A stretch of DNA of 64,000 nucleotides from UBA1189 sp964570685 (GTDB lineage Bacteria > Bacteroidota > Bacteroidia > Bacteroidales > Bacteroidaceae): assembly GCA_964570685.1 (NCBI GenBank), contig CAZMZC010000003.1, positions 33,232 through 97,231 of the forward strand, given 5' to 3'. The notes under the pieces are model-generated. The model was not told the DNA's origin and searched no databases. It saw only the letters and a list, made by a program, of their open reading frames with translations. Shown piece by piece: positions 49,539 to 59,560 of the stretch. How positions within the stretch are numbered: position 1 is the stretch's first letter; every line of letters starts with the position of its first letter. The translations under genes were made by a program, and so were the position numbers.

Positions 49539-50846
49539 ATGAAAAAGGTATTATTATTAATGGCTGCAGCTGTGATGTCAGTATCCATCACCTTTGCACA
49601 AGCCGATGACAAGGCCGCCAAGAAGGCTGCCAAGGAAGCTGAAAAGGCACTCAAAGCAGAGAGAAAGGCAGCTGACAAAATTTTGAAAGAGGCTCAAGGT
49701 GTTCTCAATGCAGTAGATGGTAATATGGATCAGGCAAATGCGCTCATTGAGTCAGCTATAGCCAATATGCACACTGCTTCAAATCCTGACACTTGGTATA
49801 CTGCTGGTAAGATTCAGGAGAAGATTTACAATAAGGAAAATGAGAAAATGTATCTTCAGCAAGCGTACGACCAAGCGAAGTTCTTCGGCAGTTTGTCAAA
49901 GATGTTTGATTACTTCCTCACTTGCGACTCTTTGGAGCAGATTCCCGATGCTAAGGGTAAGGTTGTGGCAAAGTATCGTCCTGAAACTAGCGACCTGCTT
50001 TCACGCATTCGCATCAACTTGGTGAGTGGTGGTGTGACCTATTTCAATGAGAACAACAATGAGAAGGCATTTGAACTCTTCTCTAAGTACATCGATGTTG
50101 CTGATGCTCCTATGTTTGCAGCACTCAATTATGCAGAGACCGATACTTTGATGCATGAGATTGCCTATTATGCTACTCTGGCTGCTCTCAAGATGGAAGA
50201 CTACCACAAGGCTCTCAAGTATGTTGATTTGGCAATGAAGAAAGAAGACGTAGCTCAGAAAGCTATTGAGTACAAGGCCATGTCGTACATCAACTTGGGT
50301 GATACCGTCAATTGGATTAACGCGTTGAAGGAAGGTGTAGAGAAGTATCCTGCAGTAGAATATTTCTATTCAAACCTCATCTCATACTATAATACTAACG
50401 GTGATACCAAAGACTTGGTTGCCTTTGCCGATGAAATGCTTGCCAAGAATCCTCTTCCTATCTTCCGCTTCGTGAAAGGGTATGTATATCAGAATCAGAA
50501 GGAGTATGACAAGGCTGTTGAGGAGTACAAGGTTTGTATCGAACAAGACCCTAGCTACACCGGTGCTTATCGTAACCTTGGCATCTGCTACTGTCAGATG
50601 GCACAAGACTTGAGTGATGCTGCCTCTACGTTGGATATCAAGAGCAAGGCATATAAGGCCAAGAAGGAGGAGATTAATGCTTATTACAAGTTGGCTCTTC
50701 CTATCTATGAGCACTTGCGCAAGATTGACGATGGTAGTGACCCCGACGTGAAGAATGCCTGGACAAATGGTCTTTACACTTGTTACTATATGCTCAATAT
50801 GGGTAAGGAATTCGAGGAGATTGAGAAACTTATGAATCTGCAATGA
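49539..50846 (+). CDS. Periplasmic TPR protein
   Basis: A 435-residue protein with a signal peptide (about 20 residues ending in ITFAQA), a lysine/alanine-rich coiled part (KAAKKAAKEAEKALKAERKA) and several TPR motifs (for example YQNQKEYDKAVEEYKVCIEQ and GAYRNLGICYCQMAQDLSDA). It likely organises a periplasmic or outer-membrane complex. Partners unknown. It is 41 bp after gyrA. Confidence 0.8.
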   Translation: MKKVLLLMAAAVMSVSITFAQADDKAAKKAAKEAEKALKAERKAADKILKEAQGVLNAVDGNMDQANALIESAIANMHTASNPDTWYTAGKIQEKIYNKENEKMYLQQAYDQAKFFGSLSKMFDYFLTCDSLEQIPDAKGKVVAKYRPETSDLLSRIRINLVSGGVTYFNENNNEKAFELFSKYIDVADAPMFAALNYAETDTLMHEIAYYATLAALKMEDYHKALKYVDLAMKKEDVAQKAIEYKAMSYINLGDTVNWINALKEGVEKYPAVEYFYSNLISYYNTNGDTKDLVAFADEMLAKNPLPIFRFVKGYVYQNQKEYDKAVEEYKVCIEQDPSYTGAYRNLGICYCQMAQDLSDAASTLDIKSKAYKAKKEEINAYYKLALPIYEHLRKIDDGSDPDVKNAWTNGLYTCYYMLNMGKEFEEIEKLMNLQ

Positions 50847-50864
50847 TATTCTAACATCGTAAGA

Positions 50865-50893
50865 AAAGAGGAAGCAAGGTCTTCCTCTTTTTT
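50865..50893 (+). terminator. Rho-independent terminator
   Basis: AAAGAGGAAG pairs with CTTCCTCTTT and a T run follows. It ends the TPR gene. Confidence 0.85.
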
Positions 50894-50935
50894 ATTTTTA
50901 GTGTCATTTAACTTAGAGCGTCGAAGAAATATTGT

Positions 50936-50943
50936 ACATTTGT
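50936..50943 (+). promoter_or_regulatory. Promoter -7 box (TACATTTG)
   Basis: TACATTTG fits TAnnTTTG, 34 bases before the uxuA ATG. Confidence 0.55.
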
Positions 50944-50976
50944 CGTGCTTAATATATAACTAATAAAGATTATAAT

Positions 50977-52152
50977 ATGGAGAAGACTTGGAGATGGTTC
51001 GGCAAGAACGATAAGATTACGCTGGCGATGCTACGGCAGATAGGCGTGGAGGGCATCGTAACGGCTTTGCACGATGTTCCTAATGGTGAAATTTGGCCCC
51101 TTGAGGCTATCAATGACCTCAAGCAGTATATCGAGAGCTACGGCTTGCGATGGTCGGTGGTGGAAAGCCTGCCCGTATGCGAAGCCATCAAGTATGGCGG
51201 TATTGAACGTGACGCCCTTATCGAGAACTACAAGGTGAGCCTGGCCAATTTGGGCAAGGCGGGTGTGAAGACTGTTTGCTACAACTTTATGCCTGTGCTC
51301 GACTGGGCACGCACTGAACTTGACCACCCGTGGAGCGATGGTTCCACATCGCTCTACTTCAATCGTGTCAAGTTTGTATATTTCGACTGCTACATTCTGT
51401 GTCGTTCCGGTGCTGAAGCTGATTATACGGCTGAGGAATTGGCTGCTGCAGCCGAGATGCATAAGACTATCACTGATGAGGAACGTCGTGCCTTGGTAGA
51501 CACCATTATTGTGAAAACACAGGGATTCGTGAATGGCAACATTAGTGAGCGCGATGCCGACCCCGTGAGCCGATTCCGCGAGCTATTGGCGCTGTATGAT
51601 GGTATCGACCGCGACACACTGCGTGAGAACATGCGCTACTTCCTCTCGGCCGTGATGCCCGTGTGTGAGGAGTATGGTGTGAATATGTGTGTGCACCCTG
51701 ATGACCCTCCCTGTCAGCTGCTGGGGTTACCGCGCATCGTGACATGTGACGAGGATATCGAATGGTTCCTGAATGCCGTGGACAACCCTCACAACGGGTT
51801 GACCTTCTGTTGTGGTTCTCTCTCGGCGGGGATACAGAACGATGTCCCTGCTTTGGCACGCAAGTATGCTCGCCGTACCCATTTCGTACATTTGCGTAGT
51901 ACCGATGTGCTACCCAACGGTGACTTCATTGAGGCCGACCATCTCAAGGGACGTGCTAACCTTATCGAGGTGGTGCGTATTTTTGAGCGCGAGAATCCCG
52001 CCGTTCCTATGCGTGTGGACCATGGTCGCACGATGCTGGGCGATGAGGACAAGGGGTACAATGCCGGCTACTCCTTCCACGGCCGCATGATGGGTCTTGC
52101 ACAGATGGATGGTGTGATGGCTGTGGTGAGGGACGAACTGAGAACTGTGTAG
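50977..52152 (+). CDS. uxuA: Mannonate dehydratase
   Basis: A 391-residue enzyme that removes water from D-mannonate to give 2-keto-3-deoxygluconate in hexuronate breakdown. Metal-site signatures are visible: NMCVHPDDPPCQLLGLPRI, TFCCGSLSAGIQNDVP, FVHLRSTDVLPNGDFIEADH and MRVDHGRTMLGDED. It has its own promoter and terminator. The usual neighbour uxuB is absent. Confidence 0.95.
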   Translation: MEKTWRWFGKNDKITLAMLRQIGVEGIVTALHDVPNGEIWPLEAINDLKQYIESYGLRWSVVESLPVCEAIKYGGIERDALIENYKVSLANLGKAGVKTVCYNFMPVLDWARTELDHPWSDGSTSLYFNRVKFVYFDCYILCRSGAEADYTAEELAAAAEMHKTITDEERRALVDTIIVKTQGFVNGNISERDADPVSRFRELLALYDGIDRDTLRENMRYFLSAVMPVCEEYGVNMCVHPDDPPCQLLGLPRIVTCDEDIEWFLNAVDNPHNGLTFCCGSLSAGIQNDVPALARKYARRTHFVHLRSTDVLPNGDFIEADHLKGRANLIEVVRIFERENPAVPMRVDHGRTMLGDEDKGYNAGYSFHGRMMGLAQMDGVMAVVRDELRTV

Positions 52153-52174
52153 TATTAGGTGTGTATAATTAAAG

Positions 52175-52203
52175 AGGCGGCTCCGATAAGGGCCGCCTTT
52201 TTA
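52175..52203 (+). terminator. Rho-independent terminator
   Basis: AGGCGGC pairs with GCCGCCT followed by T5, ending uxuA. Confidence 0.85.
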
Positions 52204-52259
52204 TTGAAAAGCCAATGGTCTCGTGAGTGTCGGCTATTGTTATATTCTTGTTTTTGTAT

Positions 52260-53639
52260 TTATTGGTTGAACGCGCTGCAGATAACCTTAATCTCTATCT
52301 TGTCTTTACCGCCGACAAGGCGCGTGGAGTTGAGGCTGAGGTCGTGGCGGAAGTTCACAATGTTGTTGTTCGAGTCCTTGATGGTGGTGACGGGTACGAG
52401 TATTACCTTGTTCCAGTCGGGGTAGGCGATGGCATAGTCGGCCTCGCTTTTGCCAGGGTTGGCGGTAAGCCATTCCTGACGCTCATTCTCACAGTGGATG
52501 ATGAGGCGGGCTATGTTGTTGAACTCGTAGCGGTTGAACGTACTATTGTAGGTGGTGTAGTAGGAGCTGACGTCGTCGGTCAGACGGTTCTTTTCAAAAA
52601 AGGTGCCCAACTCGCTCTTACGCACCATGAGCAACGTCTGCGGGGTGCCAAACTTGTATTGGTTGGCTGAGAGGTTGTTGTAGCGGGTGAAGATGATCTT
52701 GGCGGAGTTGATGCTGTCGCCATCTGCCATCATCTCAGCTACGGGAAGGGTCACTTCAGTGAAGATGCCTGCGGGTGTCTTGAGATAGGTGCAGGTAGTG
52801 TCGTCTACGAGGTGTTGCACTTGTTGGGTGTTGAAGCGGTTGGCCTGCAATACCTCCTCCGAACCTATGAATTGGGTGACGTAGACGGAGTCTGTGCGCA
52901 TATCTTGGAAGTAGACGTTCAATGCCACTTGGTCAATGTAGAGTACGGTTCCGTCGCCATAGGTAGACTTCACGTAGTAGCCAGGGCAGATGTTTTCGAT
53001 GAAGCTGGATGCGTTTGCAAAGAACTCTGGATTGCTGCGGTAAAGTGCAATCATCTCGCTACCTATATCTGTAGGCAATGGTATGCTTACATTGGCATAG
53101 TGTTCTGAGTCTTCCAGTTCGCTGTCTTCCAGACTATAGTCGATAGCGGTGTATACCTTGTTGGCCAAGGGAGCGCTGTTAGGGTTGTAGAAGCGGGTAG
53201 GGTCGATGTTGGTGTAGTACTTCTCGTCCTCTTGGAGGGTTTCAGTGAGTTCATACACTTCGGCTCCCATCGTGTTGGTGGAGTCGCCGAAGAAGGTAGT
53301 GAAGAAGAGGCGTAGCTCGGTGCGCACGGCACTGTCGCCCTTGATACTGTCGGCTGGGGGAAATACATTGCCGCCCTCCACGCAGTTGAATTGGGCGATG
53401 AAGTCTGCTTCAAACATGGCGTCGGTCTGCGGGTCGGTGAATCGCCCGAGATATACTTTGCCCGTCTTGCCCAATACAGAGTCTACCGCGATAGAGCGGG
53501 TAGTGGCGTAATAGCTGCTTGTCTTTATCTTGATGGAGTCAGCTCCAGGGGTGATGCTGTTGCCCAATGTTCCTGTATTATCATCGCAAGCGATGCAGCA
53601 TACGAGGGCAATCAGTAGGTAAACAATCGATTTTTTCAT
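52260..53639 (-). CDS. DUF4270 surface lipoprotein
   Basis: A 459-residue lipoprotein with lipobox CIAC (Cys18) followed by DDN, like Bacteroidetes export signals. Beta-rich with the opening GNSITPGADSIKIKTSSYYA typical of DUF4270. Function of the family is unknown. It follows the GlgA-like gene on the same strand, a frequent Bacteroidales arrangement. Confidence 0.85.
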   Translation of the reverse strand: MKKSIVYLLIALVCCIACDDNTGTLGNSITPGADSIKIKTSSYYATTRSIAVDSVLGKTGKVYLGRFTDPQTDAMFEADFIAQFNCVEGGNVFPPADSIKGDSAVRTELRLFFTTFFGDSTNTMGAEVYELTETLQEDEKYYTNIDPTRFYNPNSAPLANKVYTAIDYSLEDSELEDSEHYANVSIPLPTDIGSEMIALYRSNPEFFANASSFIENICPGYYVKSTYGDGTVLYIDQVALNVYFQDMRTDSVYVTQFIGSEEVLQANRFNTQQVQHLVDDTTCTYLKTPAGIFTEVTLPVAEMMADGDSINSAKIIFTRYNNLSANQYKFGTPQTLLMVRKSELGTFFEKNRLTDDVSSYYTTYNSTFNRYEFNNIARLIIHCENERQEWLTANPGKSEADYAIAYPDWNKVILVPVTTIKDSNNNIVNFRHDLSLNSTRLVGGKDKIEIKVICSAFNQ

Positions 53640-53667
53640 TCCTCGGTATAGCTATTGATAGGTAATG

Positions 53668-54480
53668 TTATTCCTGATAAAATTGGTTGTAGAACTCGCT
53701 ACAAGCGTCGGCATATTCGGTTCCAGTCTTGTACTCGAGCACGGGCTTGCCAAGCGAGCGGGCATAATCAATCAGTGTGGGGGCTGCGTTCTCGCTGTTT
53801 TGTATCACACCGTCGGCCCAGCGTATAGCAATCTTGCTCAGCTCGTGGTAGTTTACGGGGGTAGCAATACCACTGAAGTCTGCCTCGTCCATATTCTTCA
53901 AGAGAATCTTCTTGAGGTAGTTCTCGGGGAAGGTAGCATCGAAAGCGTCGTCGTAGAGTGAGTATACGAACTTCGTGTTCTTGAAAGCAGGCTCATCCTT
54001 ATAATAGGTCTTGATATAAAGGCCAGTGAGGGCACCTATCCATCCGTGACAATGGATGACATCGGGGTACCATGACTGTTTCTTTACGGTCTCCAGTACG
54101 CTACGTGCAAAGAATATGGTGCGTTCATCATTGTCGGGATATTCATTGCCATTTTCATCGCGGGTGTTGAGATGGTTGCGGAAATAGTCGTCATTGAGGA
54201 TAAAGAATACCTGTGTGCGCAGTGCCTGGATAGAGGCAACCTTGATGATGAGTGGGTGGTCGGTATCGTCAACGATGATGTTCATACCAGTGAGGCGTAT
54301 TACCTCGTGCAATTGGTTGCGGCGCTCGTTGATGCTACCCCACTTGGGCATGAAGGTCCTGATTTCGTGTCCTCTCTCTTGAGTGGCCTGCAACAGATAA
54401 CGGCAGTTGTCGGCCATAGCACTACTATCCGTAAACGGAACAATCTCCTGGGCAATAAATAGAATTTTGTTTGCTTTCAT
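53668..54480 (-). CDS. Glycogen/starch-synthase-like N-terminal domain
   Basis: About 270 residues from ATG 54480. It matches only the N-terminal half of GlgA (KILFIAQEIVPFTDSSAMAD, later DVIHCHGWIGALTGLYIKTY, the GT5 donor pocket side). The C-terminal glucosyltransferase half is absent, as in the short Bacteroidales form next to panC. It may act as a sugar-binding or regulatory protein. Divergent from panC. A minus-strand TATCTTTG box is at 54547-54554. Confidence 0.78.
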   Translation of the reverse strand: MKANKILFIAQEIVPFTDSSAMADNCRYLLQATQERGHEIRTFMPKWGSINERRNQLHEVIRLTGMNIIVDDTDHPLIIKVASIQALRTQVFFILNDDYFRNHLNTRDENGNEYPDNDERTIFFARSVLETVKKQSWYPDVIHCHGWIGALTGLYIKTYYKDEPAFKNTKFVYSLYDDAFDATFPENYLKKILLKNMDEADFSGIATPVNYHELSKIAIRWADGVIQNSENAAPTLIDYARSLGKPVLEYKTGTEYADACSEFYNQFYQE

Positions 54481-54546
54481 TGTAGTTGTTAGTCTTTTTC
54501 TCTCGTTATATAACGGCAAAATTGCTGTTTGTCACGAAATTTCTTG

Positions 54547-54700
54547 CAAAGATACTAAAAAAAAGTGGCATTTTGGCAAATTTATCCGTCGTTTTTACTC
54601 ACAATCTTTGTTAAACGGCTGACATGTAGTTGAATACTCGGTTTATAGTAAAATTATTTCCTATTCCTACCCCCAAATTCCTAATTAATCATTACCTTTG
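54547..54700. promoter_or_regulatory. Divergent promoter boxes (GlgA-like and panC)
   Basis: CAAAGATA (54547-54554) is the leftward TATCTTTG box. TACCTTTG (54693-54700) is the rightward box, 26 bases before panC. Confidence 0.65.
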
Positions 54701-54726
54701 CACTGTTTTTCTAAAAAAAGCAAAAA

Positions 54727-55569
54727 ATGATAGTAGTAGATACTATAGGGAAATTGCACGCCTTCCTTGCCGCATCCCGTGCCGAAGGCAAGAGCGTAGG
54801 CTTGGTGCCTACGATGGGTGCATTGCACGAAGGACATGCTTCGCTCGTGAAGCGTAGCATAGAGGAGAATGATGTGACCGTAGTGAGCGTCTTCGTCAAC
54901 CCCACACAGTTTAACGATAAGGGCGACCTTGAGCGTTACCCTCGTACCTTGGATGCCGATTGCCGCCTGCTCGAGGCATTGGGCACCAGTTGCGTGTTTG
55001 CCCCCTCCGTTGAGGAGGTATATCCCGAGCCCGATACTCGCGTGTTCGACTTTACCCCTCTGGACAAAGTGATGGAGGGTATATACCGCCCCGGACATTT
55101 CAATGGTGTGGCACAGATCGTGAGCAAGCTCTTTGCCTATGTCGAGCCCGACCGTGCCTACTTCGGTGAGAAGGATTTCCAGCAATTGGCTATCATACGT
55201 GAGATGGTGCGCCAGCTCGGGCTTGGCCTCGAGATTGTAGGATGCTCCATCGTGCGCGAAGCCGACGGACTGGCACTCAGCAGTCGTAATGCCCTGCTCA
55301 CCCCCGAACAGCGCCATACAGCATTGGCCATATCAAGAGCCCTCTTTGCCAGTGTCGAATATGCCAAGACCCACTCACTCAGAGATACCAAGCATATGGT
55401 AGAGCAGGCCATTGCCGATACCGAAGGCCTGGAGCTCGAGTACTACGAAGTCGTTGACGGCCATACTCTGCAGCCTGTGGCCATGTGGGGCGATGCCGAC
55501 TATATCGTGGGATGCATCACCGTATATTGCGGCAAGGTGCGCCTGATTGACAACATCAGATATAAATAA
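54727..55569 (+). CDS. panC: Pantothenate synthetase
   Basis: A 280-residue ligase joining pantoate and beta-alanine with ATP. The N-terminal VPTMGALHEGHASLV carries the HIGH-like motif; LSSRNALLTPEQR is the KMSKS-like region. It precedes panD by 3 bases, so the two steps of pantothenate formation are co-transcribed. Confidence 0.95.
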   Translation: MIVVDTIGKLHAFLAASRAEGKSVGLVPTMGALHEGHASLVKRSIEENDVTVVSVFVNPTQFNDKGDLERYPRTLDADCRLLEALGTSCVFAPSVEEVYPEPDTRVFDFTPLDKVMEGIYRPGHFNGVAQIVSKLFAYVEPDRAYFGEKDFQQLAIIREMVRQLGLGLEIVGCSIVREADGLALSSRNALLTPEQRHTALAISRALFASVEYAKTHSLRDTKHMVEQAIADTEGLELEYYEVVDGHTLQPVAMWGDADYIVGCITVYCGKVRLIDNIRYK

Positions 55570-55572
55570 ACT

Positions 55573-55917
55573 ATGTTGGTTACCGTACTGAAATCGAAGA
55601 TACATTGTGCCCGTGTCACCGAGGCCAACCTCAACTATATGGGCAGCATCACCATCGACGAGGATTTGATGGATGCAGCCGGCATGCTCGAAGGCGAGCA
55701 GGTGCATATTGTGAACAACAACAACGGCGAGCGCTTCGTCACCTATATTATTAAAGGCGAGCGCGGGTCGGGTAGCATCTGTCTCAATGGAGCCGCCGCC
55801 CGTCTCGTACAGCCCGACGATGTGGTCATCATCATGGCCTACGCACAGATGACACCCGACGAGGCCCGCGAGTTCCGTCCCACGGTCATCTTCCCCAAGC
55901 CGGGAAACAGAGTCTGA
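55573..55917 (+). CDS. panD: Aspartate 1-decarboxylase proenzyme
   Basis: 114 residues. It makes beta-alanine. Cleavage before Ser25 in NYMGSITIDEDL yields the pyruvoyl group. It supplies the substrate for panC directly upstream. Confidence 0.95.
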   Translation: MLVTVLKSKIHCARVTEANLNYMGSITIDEDLMDAAGMLEGEQVHIVNNNNGERFVTYIIKGERGSGSICLNGAAARLVQPDDVVIIMAYAQMTPDEAREFRPTVIFPKPGNRV

Positions 55918-55940
55918 TCTCTTACTCTTACGTATAGGGA

Positions 55941-55975
55941 TAGGGAGCATCAATGCTGATGCTTCCTATTTTATA
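55941..55975 (+). terminator. Terminator after panD
   Basis: TAGGGAGCATCA pairs with TGATGCTTCCTA (ends 55968) with a TTTTAT tail. Confidence 0.8.
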
Positions 55976-56051
55976 TCTGTATAGAGTTGTATGAACAGCC
56001 CGTATTCTCCTAAAACTGGGCTGTCATTGCTTATTATCCGAAAAGATGTTG

Positions 56052-56059
56052 TATCTTTG
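56052..56059 (+). promoter_or_regulatory. Promoter -7 box (TATCTTTG)
   Basis: TATCTTTG lies 25 bases before the ATG of the CotH-like gene. Confidence 0.6.
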
Positions 56060-56083
56060 TCGTTTCTAACAGGTAGACATAAT

Positions 56084-59000
56084 ATGAAGAGAATACTGAT
56101 AGTGTGCTTGCTGGCAGCATTGACGGCAGGGGTGGCCAAGGCTGATATCTTGATCAATGAGATATGTCCGTCGAACACGCGCGACATTGACCGCGGGTGG
56201 AACTATGGCGGATGGGTGGAGTTGTACAATACGGAGTCTTATCCGCAGGATTTGTATGGCTATTACTTGTCGGACGATGCGACGAACCTGCGCAAGTTCC
56301 GCATCACGAAGCATGTCACCATACCTTCACGGGGCTATGTGACCTTCTATGGTGGCGGTACGGTGACGGATACGTTGCAGATGAAGTTTGACCTCGACTG
56401 TGATGGCGGGCGCATCTACTTTGCCGACCGCATAGGACGCGAGCTATCGCATGTGGATTACCCGGTGGCAATGCCCAATATCTCGTATGCACGCACTACT
56501 GACGGGGCTGATGAGTGGGGTTACTGCGCCTTCCCGACCAATGCCGCTACGAACAATGGGGCGGCGTTTGCTACAGAGCGTTGTCCCGAGCCTGAGTTCT
56601 CGCATCCTGGCGGTTTGTTTCTTGAGGGTACGGGGAGTGTGGAACTGGAACTGAGTTGCCCCGAGGGGATGCGCGTGCTCTATACGCTGGATTGTGCGCA
56701 GCCTACGCTCGAGTCGGACGTGTGGGACGGCGTGCGTGAGTTTTCCACCACGCAGGTGGTGCGTGCCATGACCGTGGCCGATGGGTACTTGCCTTCGCGC
56801 ATCGTGACGCATAGCTATATCTTCGAGGACCATGTGCCGTCGTTGCCCGTGGTGTCGGTGGTAACGGATAGGGGTAATCTGTGGGATCCGATGTATGGCA
56901 TCTACACGTCGGGTACGAACGGGCTCACGGGCAACGGCAGTGACACGCCGCGCAACTGGAACCGTGACTGGAGCCGTCCGGCCAATGTGGAGTATCTTGT
57001 CGATGGTGCTACGGTGCTCTCGCAACCTTGCGATATCTCTATCAGTGGTGGGTGGAGCCGTATGTCGTCACTGAAGTCGCTCAAGGTGACGGCAAAGAAG
57101 AAGTATGACCTGATGAATGCTTTCGAGTATCCGTTCTTTGCCGCCAAGCCCGGCTTGAAGTGCAAGAGTCTGCTATTGCGTAACGGTGGCAACGACTGGA
57201 GCAATTCGATGATGAAAGACGCGTTGCTGCAGATGACCGTGGCCGAGGTGATGGACATAGAGTATCAGAGCTATCAGCCTGCGGTGCAGTATATGAACGG
57301 GCAGTACTACGGCATCATCAACTTGCGTGAGCGTAACAACACGCATTACGTGTACTCCAACTTCGGTTGGGACGAGGAGGAGATTGACATGATAGAGAAG
57401 GTGCCCTATGGCGACTATATAGGTACGGGGTCGACCTTCCAGATTAAGGCGGGCGACACGGAGGCGATTGACTACGTGGTGGAGCTGGCGGCGAAGTTGC
57501 CCGATGCGGCGGTGTATGAGGAACTGTGTGGATTGGTGGATATCAATGCGTTGGTTGAGTATCTCATGCCCGAGTTGTGGACGGGCAACTGGGATTGGCC
57601 GCAAAACAACATCAAATTCTTCCGTCACCGCGAAGGGGGCAAGTTCCGCTGGGTGCTCTACGACTTGGAGAACGGCTTTGGTAATCTTTCGTTCAACCAT
57701 TTCACAGATGCTGAGTATGGCTTCAACGGTTCGAAAACCTATGACGGGCACACTACGAAGCTGATGCAGGGATTGCTCAGGCAGCCCGAGTTCCAGGCAC
57801 TGCTGGTGGATGAGATGAGCATCTGCCTCGGTTCGGTGTTCTTGCCCGAGCGGTTCGACCATCTGGCTGATAGCATCTATGCTCTCATCTCTGATGAGCT
57901 TCCTTACAATCGCGAACGCTGGGGCACCACTTGGAATGCCGCCGGGTATGTAGAGGAGTTCAAGCAGTTCAACCGTCAGCGTGGTAGCTATGTGCGCGAG
58001 AACTTCCGCCGCCAGTTTTCTCTCGGTAGCGACGTGCCTCTGGCCGTGCGCAGCAGTCATCCCGCGGCTACGCTCACCTACAACTCGCTCCCACTACCTC
58101 TCGGATATATGGACGGGCACACCTATCAGGGACGTCAGGTGACCCTCTCGGCTACCCCTCCCGCTGGCTATCGCTTTGCGGGATGGAGCACTATGACCGG
58201 TACTGAACAGGCAGTGATGCCTTTGGGCACCGAATGGCGCTACTATGACCAAGGCTCGCTCGATGGCACCGACTGGATGGCTACCGACTATAATGACAGA
58301 CGCTGGGCGAGGGGAGCGGCTCCGCTGGGATACTCCAAGGAGGGTATTGCCACTACCGTGTCGTATGGAGGCGATGCCAATGCCAAGCAACCCACCACCT
58401 ATTTCCGCACCACCTTCGACCTGGCCAACTACGACCCCGAGGAGAGCTATACCGTCACACTTCACGTTGATGACGGTGCCATCGTATATATTAATGGTAT
58501 AGAGGCTTGCCGCTATCTGATGCCCGCGGGTAGCATCTCTTATTCCGATTATGCCTCCTCACACGCCAGCGGTAACCCCGACCGTGCGGTGCTGGAGATT
58601 CCCGCCTGGCTCTTGCAGGAGGGAGAGAATACGATAGCCGTGGAGGTGCACCAGAACTCGGGCACCAGCAGCGACCTCTATATGGACGTGGCCGTAAGCA
58701 CCGTGCAGCCTCAGGAGGGGACATTGGTGCAGGACAATCCCTATACATTTGAGGCTCAGTCGGCAATAGAGTTGGTGGCAAAGTTTGAACCCGATGCTGA
58801 GGCCCGTCCTGTGCCACCCGTGCGTATCAACGAGGTGTGCCTGAGCAACGCCACCTACGTGAACGAGTACTTCCAGCGCAACGACTGGATAGAACTGTAC
58901 AACACTACCGGTGAGCCGCAATCTATCGCCGGGCTATATATCACCGACGATATCAGCAACCCGCGTTACTACCAGATACCCGACGAGGGCGAGCTCTCTG

Positions 59001-59545
59001 TGATACCTCCCTACGGATACCGCATCCTGTGGGCCGACAAGCTCATGTCGTTCACCGAGCTGCACCTGCCCTTCAAGCTATCGGCCAATGGCGAGTTCCT
59101 CATGCTCAGCCGCTACGATGGCGACACTCAGGTGTGGACCGACTCGATGCATGTGGGCTATATCGGCGAGAACGCATCGTATGGCCGCTATCCCGACGGT
59201 GCCGACGACCTCTATGTGATGAACCGCATGACCTTTGCCGATGCCAATTTCTATAGCCCCTACAACCTGCCCAAGCGCTTCACGGCCGATGACGTGGCGG
59301 TGGAGACGCTGGAGAGCCTCCCCGAGCTACCGCAGATTGGCTATGCACCACATACATTGACCGTGACCCTGCCCGCTGGTAGCGAGTTGCCACAATGGCT
59401 CCTCGTCTACGACCTGCAGGGTAGGGTAGTGCTGCGCCATGCGTTGACAAGCACCGTAGAGACACTCTCTGTGGCTATGCTCCCCGACGGGGTGTATATA
59501 GTAAAGGTGGCAGGCCGTACGATGAAGATAAGAATCAACTCATAA
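56084..59545 (+). CDS. Secreted CotH-kinase / lamin-tail protein
   Basis: About 1,153 residues from ATG 56084 with a signal peptide (ILIVCLLAALTAGVAKA). Lamin-tail domains lie at the N-terminus (ILINEICPSNTRDIDRGWNY) and near residue 900 (RINEVCLSNATYVNEYFQRN). A CotH-type kinase domain lies about residues 270-640, with FRWVLYDLENGFG where the family usually has DxD. The end (VYDLQGRVVLRH, then LPDGVYIVKV) resembles type IX secretion tails. It is probably a secreted or surface-attached protein. Activity is uncertain. Confidence 0.82.
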   Translation: MKRILIVCLLAALTAGVAKADILINEICPSNTRDIDRGWNYGGWVELYNTESYPQDLYGYYLSDDATNLRKFRITKHVTIPSRGYVTFYGGGTVTDTLQMKFDLDCDGGRIYFADRIGRELSHVDYPVAMPNISYARTTDGADEWGYCAFPTNAATNNGAAFATERCPEPEFSHPGGLFLEGTGSVELELSCPEGMRVLYTLDCAQPTLESDVWDGVREFSTTQVVRAMTVADGYLPSRIVTHSYIFEDHVPSLPVVSVVTDRGNLWDPMYGIYTSGTNGLTGNGSDTPRNWNRDWSRPANVEYLVDGATVLSQPCDISISGGWSRMSSLKSLKVTAKKKYDLMNAFEYPFFAAKPGLKCKSLLLRNGGNDWSNSMMKDALLQMTVAEVMDIEYQSYQPAVQYMNGQYYGIINLRERNNTHYVYSNFGWDEEEIDMIEKVPYGDYIGTGSTFQIKAGDTEAIDYVVELAAKLPDAAVYEELCGLVDINALVEYLMPELWTGNWDWPQNNIKFFRHREGGKFRWVLYDLENGFGNLSFNHFTDAEYGFNGSKTYDGHTTKLMQGLLRQPEFQALLVDEMSICLGSVFLPERFDHLADSIYALISDELPYNRERWGTTWNAAGYVEEFKQFNRQRGSYVRENFRRQFSLGSDVPLAVRSSHPAATLTYNSLPLPLGYMDGHTYQGRQVTLSATPPAGYRFAGWSTMTGTEQAVMPLGTEWRYYDQGSLDGTDWMATDYNDRRWARGAAPLGYSKEGIATTVSYGGDANAKQPTTYFRTTFDLANYDPEESYTVTLHVDDGAIVYINGIEACRYLMPAGSISYSDYASSHASGNPDRAVLEIPAWLLQEGENTIAVEVHQNSGTSSDLYMDVAVSTVQPQEGTLVQDNPYTFEAQSAIELVAKFEPDAEARPVPPVRINEVCLSNATYVNEYFQRNDWIELYNTTGEPQSIAGLYITDDISNPRYYQIPDEGELSVIPPYGYRILWADKLMSFTELHLPFKLSANGEFLMLSRYDGDTQVWTDSMHVGYIGENASYGRYPDGADDLYVMNRMTFADANFYSPYNLPKRFTADDVAVETLESLPELPQIGYAPHTLTVTLPAGSELPQWLLVYDLQGRVVLRHALTSTVETLSVAMLPDGVYIVKVAGRTMKIRINS

Positions 59546-59560
59546 CTCATAACTCAAATC